From NCBI GenBank assembly GCA_031273645.1, contig JAISRM010000017.1, forward strand, positions 1 through 17,467: a stretch of 17,467 nt of DNA. Reading direction: 5' to 3'. The notes under the pieces are model-generated. The model saw only the letters and a program-made list of their open reading frames with translations. It was not told the DNA's origin and made no database searches. A program made the position numbers and the translations under genes. Origin of the DNA: Endomicrobium sp. GTDB lineage: Bacteria; Elusimicrobiota; Endomicrobiia; Endomicrobiales; Endomicrobiaceae. This document shows positions 6,419 through 12,732 of the stretch, in pieces (positions within the stretch are counted from its first letter, which is position 1; each line of letters starts with the position of its first letter).

Positions 6419-7342
6419 CTATTTTTGTCCGCCTTCTTCGTCGGTTACTGCTGCTTCTTCAACAATTTCAACTTCGGCGGCCGAGCCGGGCGCATCTTTA
6501 GGCGACTGCAAAGAGTCGTAATTTACCGTTACCCCTAAGCTCTTTTTTCTGTCTTCAAACCATTTGTCAAACTTTTCTTTTTCAATAGTTCTTTTAATTA
6601 AAGGCGCGGCCTGTTCAAAAGTTATCGCCGGAATGCTTTTCTCGGAAACTTTAAATATTATATGATAACCGTACTGAGTTTCAACTATCCCCGACATTTC
6701 GTTATTTTTAAGTTCTAAAGCCACTTTTTCAAATTCAGGGACGAGATCGCCTTTTTTGAAAGGTCCTATAAGCCCGCCGTTTTCGGCTGAAGCGCTATCC
6801 TGAGAATATTTTCTTGCGACGTCGTCGAATTTTGCTCCGTTTTCAAGTTCCGCATAAGCATCTTGGGCATCTTTTTGATCGGACACAAGTATATGTTTAA
6901 CGGTATATTCGACGGGATTGTCAAAAGATTCTTTATTGACGTTGTAATAAGCTTCTATATCTGACTCGGAAGCCGTTATGCCGGTATGAATTTCTTTGAG
7001 GTAAGCTTCTATAAGAAGACCGTCTTTATAATCTTCAAGCTGTCTTTTCTGGTTTTCTTCAAACTCTCTTAAAGCTTCGCTATATTCGGCTCTTTTTGCT
7101 ATACCGGCCTGTTTTGCCGATTCAACCATTATTGCTTCTCTTACTATGGCGTCAATAAACTGTTTTTTTCCTAAAGGCGTAGCGACATAATTTTGATAAG
7201 CGGGAGGCGTTAAGGCAAGTTTGCGGTTTAACGTATCTTCTGTAATAGAAGCGCTGCCGACTTTTGCGACCACCGCGCCGTTATCTTTACAAGCCGCAAG
7301 TCCCGCAAGCGCTAAAACGGCTACAAACAATACTTTTTTCAT
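6419..7342 (-). CDS. PpiC-domain foldase lipoprotein (PrsA-like)
   Basis: The 307-residue product has a lipoprotein signal peptide with lipobox LAAC (Cys18), so it is expected to be lipid-anchored outside the cytoplasmic membrane. The N-terminal SurA_N-like region (VAKVGSASITEDTLNRK) is followed by one PpiC domain at about 144-233: EYTVKHILVSD, KFDDVARKYSQDSASAENGGLIGPFKKGDLVPEF, TQYGYHIIFKV. An acidic, Ala/Glu-rich tail ends the protein. The ATG is preceded by AAGGAG at a good distance. It is the first gene after the promoter at 7417-7445, and its product is probably a paralogue or functional partner of the next gene. PrsA-like is a description of architecture, not proven orthology. Confidence 0.9.
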   Translation of the reverse strand: MKKVLFVAVLALAGLAACKDNGAVVAKVGSASITEDTLNRKLALTPPAYQNYVATPLGKKQFIDAIVREAIMVESAKQAGIAKRAEYSEALREFEENQKRQLEDYKDGLLIEAYLKEIHTGITASESDIEAYYNVNKESFDNPVEYTVKHILVSDQKDAQDAYAELENGAKFDDVARKYSQDSASAENGGLIGPFKKGDLVPEFEKVALELKNNEMSGIVETQYGYHIIFKVSEKSIPAITFEQAAPLIKRTIEKEKFDKWFEDRKKSLGVTVNYDSLQSPKDAPGSAAEVEIVEEAAVTDEEGGQK

Positions 7343-7416
7343 GAAACTGTCTCCTTAACGTTTTATAAGCTAATGATCTGCAGACGAAATCTTTTTCTTA
7401 ATTTTAATATTTTTTA

Positions 7417-7445
7417 ATATTACTATTTTATAAACCATTAGTCAA
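7417..7445 (-). promoter_or_regulatory. Sigma70-type promoter for the PpiC-pdxA-rimI-ispE operon
   Basis: On the minus strand TTGACT (7445-7440) is separated by exactly 17 bases from TAATAT (7422-7417). Transcription would start near 7410, leaving a leader of about 70 nt that contains the AAGGAG ribosome site. The rest of 7343-7549 holds one GC-rich hairpin (CGGCCG arms at 7451-7456 and 7464-7469) without a T-run, and no gene. Confidence 0.65.
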
Positions 7446-7549
7446 ACAGCCGGCCGCATGCTTCGGCCGCATTATGTCCTAACAGTTGGCAGATGATAAC
7501 TGATTCAATTCATCAAGATCAACAAGAGAGTTAATTTGAGACTGTCTGA

Positions 7550-8596
7550 CTAATCTTTAGAGCTTATTCTGGATTGCGCTATTTCTATGGCTTTGTGTAA
7601 TTTTGCTTCAAGAAGTTTTTTATTTGGCAAACTTATCAAATATTGCGCAACCTTGATATTGCTTTTATCTAATTGCATTAATTCTATATGTTCCTTATTT
7701 TTACCTGCGCATAATATCAATCCTATAGGAGAGTTTTCCCCGTCTCTTTGCTCATATTTTTGCAAATACCGTAAATAAAGCTCCATTTGCCCTTTGTAAG
7801 CTGCTTTAAACTTACCTATTTTCAAATCAACAGCAACAAGACATCTAAGCTTACGATGATAAAAAAGCAAATCTATGTAGTAATCAGTATCGTCAATTGT
7901 TATACGCTTTTGTCTTGCAACAAATGCAAAATCTGAACCCAATTCAGTAATAAAGTTCTGCAATTCAACTATTATTGCTGTTTCCAAATCTTTTTCTGAA
8001 TGTTTATCAGACAAACCTAAAAAACCAAGAAAATAAGGATCTCTGAATACTAAATCAGGACTCATTTTTGCTTCTGTCTTTAAGGCTTTCAAATCTTGCT
8101 CGATTGTTACTTCCGGTTTTTTGCTTATTGCAGTGCGTTCATAAAGCATTGAGTTTATACGTTCTCTTAAAGTTCTGACGCTCCACTTTTCATTGATTGC
8201 CATCTGAATATAAAACTCTCTTTTTAACGGTTCATCAATGTAAAGCAGTGCTTTTATATGAGACCAAGACAATTGTCTCCACACTGTAGAGACAATTTGA
8301 GTCTTCGGAAAAACTTCAGCAAATTTTATACAATGCCTGATTGTTTTATCGTCCCACCCTCTACCATATTCATTTATCAACCTATCGCTTAATGACATTA
8401 TAACTTGTCTGCCATATTCAGCTCTATTATGTTTCAAAATCTCTTCGTTTATTCTTTTCCCAATACTCCAATAAAGCATGGAGATTGCCGCGTTTACAGC
8501 AACAGCAGCTTGTTGTCTGCTTTGCTCTATAAGAGCTTTTATATCAAAATATAATTGTTTATTTGATGTCTTCTTACTTGTTTGTAGTTTTTTCAC
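7550..8596 (-). CDS. YhcG/DUF1016-family PD-(D/E)XK nuclease-like protein
   Basis: Length (348 residues) and architecture fit the YhcG family. The N-terminal DUF1016_N helical/winged-helix part covers about 15-160, with LYWSIGKRI, EYGRGWDDKTIRHCIKFAEVFP and the hallmark LSWSHIKALL at 109-118. The nuclease-like domain covers about 180-340, with DPYFLGFLGL, Glu211, YYIDLLFYHRKLRCLVAVDLKIGKFKAAYKGQM, i.e. Asp242, the D257-L-K259 motif and Gln270. The motif uses Asp where many homologues have Glu. The start is GTG (8594-8596), 32 bp after the preceding gene, with only a weak GCGGG upstream. Family members often sit near restriction-modification and defence genes, and their function is not settled. 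Here it lies beside a membrane protein gene and an IS scar, typical of an acquired patch. Confidence 0.9.
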   Translation of the reverse strand: MKKLQTSKKTSNKQLYFDIKALIEQSRQQAAVAVNAAISMLYWSIGKRINEEILKHNRAEYGRQVIMSLSDRLINEYGRGWDDKTIRHCIKFAEVFPKTQIVSTVWRQLSWSHIKALLYIDEPLKREFYIQMAINEKWSVRTLRERINSMLYERTAISKKPEVTIEQDLKALKTEAKMSPDLVFRDPYFLGFLGLSDKHSEKDLETAIIVELQNFITELGSDFAFVARQKRITIDDTDYYIDLLFYHRKLRCLVAVDLKIGKFKAAYKGQMELYLRYLQKYEQRDGENSPIGLILCAGKNKEHIELMQLDKSNIKVAQYLISLPNKKLLEAKLHKAIEIAQSRISSKD

Positions 8597-8628
8597 TTTA
8601 ATACCCGCTATAAATATTTGATTATCCC

Positions 8629-9207
8629 TTAAATTGAATTTATCTTTACTTTAAACTCAAATAATTTTTCTTTTATACTTGTAAGTTCTTTTTGTATTTC
8701 AATAATTCTTTCATTATTGTATTCACACTTATCTTTGTTGACAATAAGTCCAGAATCTTTTGATGTTGCTGTCAATAAAGGCTTTAGTATTTTTATATGG
8801 TCAGCAAGATAAGTATCGTATTCTCTGTATATTTTTTTTATTGGTTTAAAATTTTGAATATTATTAAAGATGCTCTGTTTTTTAATTCTCAAAAAAGCAT
8901 TGATTGAACTTATTTTTCTATAACTCGGATTTTTCTCTTTTAGTAAATCATCTACATCATCTAATAATTTTTCTATTTCGGATATTTTTGCAATATATAG
9001 TTCTTTTTCTACTCTTTTATTTGTAACATAGCGTTCTAACTTCAATGTAATAAATATAGCAATTATTCCCGTAAAAAGAATTGATATTAATTCTACTATA
9101 TTAACACTCTTATCCAAAGAGAAATAACTTATTCCGGGAAAATTTACTGATAGTCTCCCCAATATAAAACAAATAACACCAACAAATAGATTAACTATTA
9201 TTTGCAT
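8629..9207 (-). CDS. Small membrane protein with two TM helices and helical cytoplasmic tail
   Basis: I do not recognise this family. Starting at ATG 9205-9207 it has 192 residues: hydrophobic helices at about 3-20 (VNLFVGVICFILG) and 36-55 (NIVELISILFTGIIAIFITL), then a long charged, Lys/Glu-rich helical region to the C-terminus with coiled-coil character. The start is chosen because GAGG lies 9 bases upstream; ATG 9211-9213 is a close alternative, and a longer reading frame to 9279 would overlap the preceding gene too far. The 5' end overlaps the stop of the truncated upstream frame by 17 bp, implying an original operon with coupled translation. The AT content is visibly higher than in the housekeeping genes, in line with acquired DNA. 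Confidence 0.65.
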   Translation of the reverse strand: MQIIVNLFVGVICFILGRLSVNFPGISYFSLDKSVNIVELISILFTGIIAIFITLKLERYVTNKRVEKELYIAKISEIEKLLDDVDDLLKEKNPSYRKISSINAFLRIKKQSIFNNIQNFKPIKKIYREYDTYLADHIKILKPLLTATSKDSGLIVNKDKCEYNNERIIEIQKELTSIKEKLFEFKVKINSI

Positions 9208-9358
9208 TTTCATCAGCCTCTTGCATATAAGAGAGAATTTCATCCTTATATTCGGGATCTTCTTCTGATTTAAAAACAATAATATTAATAATATCTTTAC
9301 ATTTTAATTTATCTTCTCTAATAAGCCCACCAAAAGCTTCTTCTATGTCAATCCAAAA
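9191..9358 (-). pseudogene. 3' remnant of an unidentified gene, cut off at the IS scar
   Basis: A 55-codon frame reads FWIDIEEAFGGLIRE, then an Asp/Lys-rich stretch, and ends YMQEADENANNS with TAA at 9191-9193. It has the composition of a real protein and is coupled to the membrane-protein gene. However, no start codon exists before the in-frame stop at 9359-9361, and the adjoining DNA is transposon-like. I infer that the 5' part was lost by insertion or deletion. The family is not recognised. Confidence 0.6.
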
Positions 9359-9450
9359 TTAAAATCGGACTGTGTAAAATACTTTAATCTGGGGTAAAAG
9401 GATGATTAAAGTATGAGTCGAATTTACAATCAATGGGTTCAAGACCCTGA

Positions 9451-9861
9451 ATCAGCGACAAAATATCCTCTATCAAAGATGCTCAACAAATATTAAACGA
9501 AGAAGTAAAATTATACAACTACAAGCGCGTTCACAGCGCAACCGGACAAGTCCCTTTTTTCAGATTTCAAAGAGCAAAACAAGACGGCAGCAATTTGTTT
9601 AGAAATTTCTATATCCCAAAACCTTTTATTTCTAAAAAAGATATTTTTTCTTTGCGATTTAACAGACGCACCGACGGGTACAGAATAATATCTTTGAAAA
9701 CATTGAATTTGAAAGTTAACGGGGTTGATCCATATGACGATATTGAAATAAGACTTTACAAATTAAACAATGATTTAAGCCAACTTCGCTTTTGGAGAAA
9801 AAACATTCTTTTAGATGTTCAGGTTGCCAAAAATTCTTTGCTAAAAGGCATTCATTTCTAA
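9451..9861 (+). pseudogene. Transposase C-terminal fragment (rve/DDE superfamily)
   Basis: After an in-frame TGA at 9448-9450 the frame is open for 136 codons. The first part (ISDKISSIKDAQQILNEEV, then YNYKRVHSATGQVPFFRF) is the typical end of an rve integrase core, with the Y-x-x-x-R-x-H-S-A-T-G-x-x-P signature. The rest (ending KNSLLKGIHF) resembles the small beta domain that follows the core in IS481/IS1202-type transposases. The N-terminal DNA-binding part and all DDE residues are absent. A longer intact parent is expected elsewhere in the genome. The family-level call is likely; the subgroup is uncertain. Confidence 0.7.
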
Positions 9862-9876
9862 TAAACAAAAATACGC

Positions 9877-9908
9877 CCCTTGCAAAAAATCCTTACTTTT
9901 TGCAAGGG
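9877..9908 (+). terminator. Strong 12-bp hairpin downstream of the transposase fragment
   Basis: CCCTTGCAAAAA (9877-9888) pairs perfectly with TTTTTGCAAGGG (9897-9908) across an 8-nt loop. It lies 16 bases after the transposase stop. There is no T-run after the 3' arm, but the T5 within the arm could contribute. It may end transposase transcription or shield the element from outside transcripts. Confidence 0.5.
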
Positions 9909-9923
9909 AACCTATCCTTTTCA

Positions 9924-9967
9924 TAAGTATCATTTTGACTTTGCATTAGTATCATTTTGATTTTGCG
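9924..9967 (+). repeat. Tandem pair of 22-bp repeats at the element's right end
   Basis: Units 9924-9945 and 9946-9967 abut directly and match at 19 of 22 positions, with shared core AGTATCATTTTGA. Pairs of such units are expected as transposase binding sites at the ends of some DDE elements, so they probably mark the right end of the remnant. Confidence 0.7.
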
Positions 9968-10101
9968 CTAACAGCCTTTTATATCGTCCGACAAAAGAAA
10001 TAGACGCAGCGCAGATAATGACTATTTAGTTAAGTATGTTAAAACGCTTGATATGCGGATTAATAAATAGGTTTTTTTGTTTTAAAGCGCGTCTGCCAAA
10101 A
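9968..10101. other. Gap between the IS scar and the first aas-like gene
   Basis: No intact gene is visible. Two short frames look protein-like and may be decayed tails: one reads RPTKEIDAAQIMTI and stops near 10030, the other reads DNDYLVKYVKTLDMRINK and stops near 10071. They are in different phases, compatible with a frameshifted fragment, but too short to assign. Confidence 0.3.
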
Positions 10102-10130
10102 TGAAAATGAAGTTTGATTTATGGTATAAT
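10102..10130 (+). promoter_or_regulatory. Extended -10 promoter upstream of the aas-like pair
   Basis: TGGTATAAT at 10122-10130 is a perfect TATAAT with the TGn extension. The hexamer 17 bases upstream (10102-10107, TGAAAA) is a poor -35, as often seen with extended -10 promoters. Start of transcription is expected near 10137, giving a leader of about 40 nt. Confidence 0.6.
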
Positions 10131-10177
10131 GAACAACAATATTTATAAAAATTCAAGGCAAAGAGGCTTTGGAAAAC

Positions 10178-12574
10178 ATGAACAGATCAAAAGAAAAGAA
10201 GAGTATGCTTGCCGCGCTTATCTTTCCAAAAACTATGGCTATTATAGCCGCAATCATCATTTTATCGGCGCTTATATCAATTTTTGAATTTGTTCATCCG
10301 GCTTTCGGCTGGTCTATTACTTGGGTTCTCCTTACAATTCTTCTTGCTTTTGCAGTCATTTGCGTAAAAAAACCGGTATTGATAATTCATTTTCTCATTT
10401 GGATCACCACGCATACCATATATAAAATAAAAGTGGTCGGACACGAAAACATTCCAGAAAGCGGCGGCGCGCTTTTAGTTTCAAATTCAGTTTCCTACAT
10501 AGACCACGTTTTGATTTTTGCGGCTGTAAAAAGACCGGTAAAGTTTTTTGTCGGCAGAGAGTTTAAAGAGCATCCTTTATTAAGACCTTTTCTTGACCAC
10601 ACAAACAGCATTCCCATAGATCCGGCCGACGGTCCGAAAGTCATAGGCGCCGCTTTAAAAGAAGCGAGGCTTGCAATCAGAGCCGGCGGGATCGTCTGTA
10701 TTTTTGCCGAAGGGGACTTAACAAGAACCGGCAATATGCTCCCTTTTAAAAGAGGGTTTGAGTTTATAGCAAGGGATCTGGCGGCTCCTATAATTCCTTT
10801 GCATTTAGACAGGATCTGGGGTTCAACTTTTTCTTTTGTCGAAGGTAAAATGAGATGGAGAATGCCTAAAGTAGTGCCTTATCCGGTAACCGTAAGCATA
10901 GGCGGGCAAATGCCTTCTTCTTCGCAGGCTTTTCAGGTGCGTCTTGGCGTTCAGGAACTTTCGGCGCAAGCTTTTAAGTTAAGAGGCGCCGGCCAGAAAA
11001 AACTTCACATAGGCTTTATATACGAAATGCGCAGGCATCCTTTCAGATTTGCTTTCGGCGATTTGGAAAAAAGTTTAAGTTTTATAAAAGTTTTTGTGGC
11101 CGCGGCGGCGATGTCAAGAAGAATAGGCAAAAAAAACTCTTCTGAGGAAATGATAGGAATACTTCTTCCGACAACGATAGCCAGCGTGATTGCAAACATA
11201 GCTGCGGCTTTTGCAGGAAAAATAGCCGTAAACTTAAATTTTACGTCTTCAAAAGAAACGCTTGAATCGTGCATAAAGCAATGCGATATTAAACAGATAA
11301 TAACTTCAAAGGCTTTTGTAGATAAAATAGATCTTCATTGTTTTGACGATAAGGCCGATTTTGCCGAAGATATAAACCGTCAGATAAAAACTGCCGAAAA
11401 GATTTTCATTTTTGCGGCGGCTTTATTTTTTCCGGCAAAGCTTCTTATAAAAAAGTATGTAAAAGGCGATACTTCAAATATAGACGATGTGGCAACTGTT
11501 GTGTTTTCAAGCGGTACTACGGGAGAACCGAAAGGGATAATGCTTACTCATCAGAACATAGCTTCCGACATAGAATCTGCAGTCGCTCTTATCAATTTAA
11601 AAAGCAGCGACGTTCTTGCCGGCATTTTGCCTCTGTTTCACTCTTTCGGATATACGTTGACCGTATGGCTTTGCGCTTATTACGGAATAGGCGCCGCTCT
11701 TCACACAAACCCTATGGACGCCCAGACAATAGGAGAACTTGTTGAAAAATATAAGTGCACTCTTTTAGTTTCAACGCCCACTTTCTTAAATTCATACACG
11801 AGAAAATGCAGCGTTAAACAGTTTGCAAGCTTAAGGCTGATTATCGCCGGCGCCGAAAAACTTAAACATCACGTTTCAAGGGCTTTCCACGAGAAATTTC
11901 AAAAACCGATTTACGAGGGATACGGCGCCACCGAACTTTCTCCGATAGTTTCTTTTGGTTTGCCGTGCTATATTGATCCTAAAACGAAAAAAATGCAGGT
12001 GGGAAATAAATTCGGCACGGTAGGACATCCCATGCCGGGGATCGCCGCAAAAATCGTCAACCCTGAAACATTCGAACTTATGCCTTTCGGGCAGGAGGGC
12101 ATGCTTCTTATAAAAGGACCCAATGTAATGAAAGGGTATTTAAATGATCCGCAAAAAACGGCCGAAGTTATAAAAGACGGCTGGTATATCACCGGCGATA
12201 TAGCGATCATAGACGAAGACGGTTTTATAGCCATTACCGACAGACTTTCGCGCTTTAGCAAAATAGCCGGAGAAATGGTCCCGCATATAAGAGTTGAAGA
12301 GGAAATGCACGAAGCCGTCGGGGTAGAAGAAAGATTTGCCATAGTAACGTCTGCGTTAGACGATAAAAAAGGCGAAAAGCTGATCGTTTTATATAAAGGC
12401 GATGCAAATATTTTAAACATAATAGATAAGCTTAAAGAAAGGGAGTTTCCTAATCTCTGGATACCCAAAAGAGAAAATTTTTATCGGGTTGAAGATTTTC
12501 CCGTCTTAAGCAATGGTAAAACCGACTTTAAAAAAATCAGGCAGATCGCTTCCGAATTTGCAGCCGCGCGCTAA
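10178..12574 (+). CDS. Aas-like acyltransferase/acyl-ACP synthetase fusion, copy 1
   Basis: Predicted membrane-bound two-domain lipid enzyme of 798 residues. Two hydrophobic helices lie at about 18-75. A PlsC-type acyltransferase domain spans about 85-260, with FAEGDLTRTG (Glu178-Gly179) and PIIPLHLDRIWGSTFSF. An adenylate-forming domain follows from about 290: SSGTTGEPKG (444-453), YGATE (582-586), DGWYITGD (about 667-674), TDRLSRFSKIAGE, and catalytic Lys781 in NGKTD. This matches Aas, which reacylates lysophospholipid after activating fatty acid on ACP. Oddity: the HX4D motif reads NSVSYID, with Ser104 in place of His, so acyl transfer by the standard mechanism is doubtful. I prefer ATG 10178 over the in-frame TTG at 10169, because AGAGG lies at a better distance. 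A paralogue follows directly. The stop codon lies in a hairpin arm. Confidence 0.88.
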   Translation: MNRSKEKKSMLAALIFPKTMAIIAAIIILSALISIFEFVHPAFGWSITWVLLTILLAFAVICVKKPVLIIHFLIWITTHTIYKIKVVGHENIPESGGALLVSNSVSYIDHVLIFAAVKRPVKFFVGREFKEHPLLRPFLDHTNSIPIDPADGPKVIGAALKEARLAIRAGGIVCIFAEGDLTRTGNMLPFKRGFEFIARDLAAPIIPLHLDRIWGSTFSFVEGKMRWRMPKVVPYPVTVSIGGQMPSSSQAFQVRLGVQELSAQAFKLRGAGQKKLHIGFIYEMRRHPFRFAFGDLEKSLSFIKVFVAAAAMSRRIGKKNSSEEMIGILLPTTIASVIANIAAAFAGKIAVNLNFTSSKETLESCIKQCDIKQIITSKAFVDKIDLHCFDDKADFAEDINRQIKTAEKIFIFAAALFFPAKLLIKKYVKGDTSNIDDVATVVFSSGTTGEPKGIMLTHQNIASDIESAVALINLKSSDVLAGILPLFHSFGYTLTVWLCAYYGIGAALHTNPMDAQTIGELVEKYKCTLLVSTPTFLNSYTRKCSVKQFASLRLIIAGAEKLKHHVSRAFHEKFQKPIYEGYGATELSPIVSFGLPCYIDPKTKKMQVGNKFGTVGHPMPGIAAKIVNPETFELMPFGQEGMLLIKGPNVMKGYLNDPQKTAEVIKDGWYITGDIAIIDEDGFIAITDRLSRFSKIAGEMVPHIRVEEEMHEAVGVEERFAIVTSALDDKKGEKLIVLYKGDANILNIIDKLKEREFPNLWIPKRENFYRVEDFPVLSNGKTDFKKIRQIASEFAAAR

Positions 12575-12732
12575 AGGGCGCGGCGCTTGCAGCGCGCTTA
12601 CGCAATGCAGACGCAAGGCGTCTCGTCGTCAATCCGGCAAAAGCCGGCCGTCTGATGACAGCGCGCAGTTTGCTGCGCGGAGGTTAATTTTCAAAATTTA
12701 TAAAAGGATAAGAACATTAAGGAAACATTATA
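12575..12732. repeat. GC-rich hairpin cluster between the two aas-like genes
   Basis: GCGCGCT/AGCGCGC (12566-12572 with 12591-12597) starts inside the last codons of copy 1. Nested in it is GCGCT-TGC-AGCGC (12583-12595). Then come AGACGC-AAG-GCGTCT (12609-12623), CCGGC-AAAA-GCCGG (12634-12647) and CGCGCAG-TTTG-CTGCGCG (12662-12679). An outer CAGACG/CGTCTG pair (12608-12613 with 12649-12654) encloses two of them. The following AT-rich part carries AAGGA at 12718-12722, the ribosome site for copy 2. No T-run follows the stems, so read-through and co-transcription of the pair are likely. Confidence 0.75.

Larger units (their letters stand above)
9362..9967 (+). mobile_element. Remnant of a DDE-transposase insertion element (possibly two elements fused)
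   Basis: The left side begins around GGACTGTGTAAAATAC, which resembles a transposon terminus, and includes a perfect 11-bp inverted repeat ATACTTTAATC/GATTAAAGTAT (9379-9389 with 9404-9414). That repeat overlaps an ATG at 9413 preceded by AAAGGATG; the frame reads MSRIYNQWVQDPES and stops after 27 codons. From 9451 a different frame encodes the end of an integrase-type transposase. The right side carries two 22-bp tandem repeats (9924-9967). The catalytic core is missing, so the element is dead. Exact ends and target duplications were not identified. Confidence 0.6.

Noticed and set aside
7451..7469. CGGCCG/CGGCCG hairpin as a terminator of the YhcG gene
   Set aside because: No T-run follows on the minus strand, it lies about 80 bases past the stop and directly abuts the promoter; it may simply be another small palindrome.
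9595..9861. TTG-initiated 88-codon gene
   Set aside because: The same frame is open back to 9451 and clearly continues a transposase core signature, so 9595 is only the first permissible start codon, not a real one.
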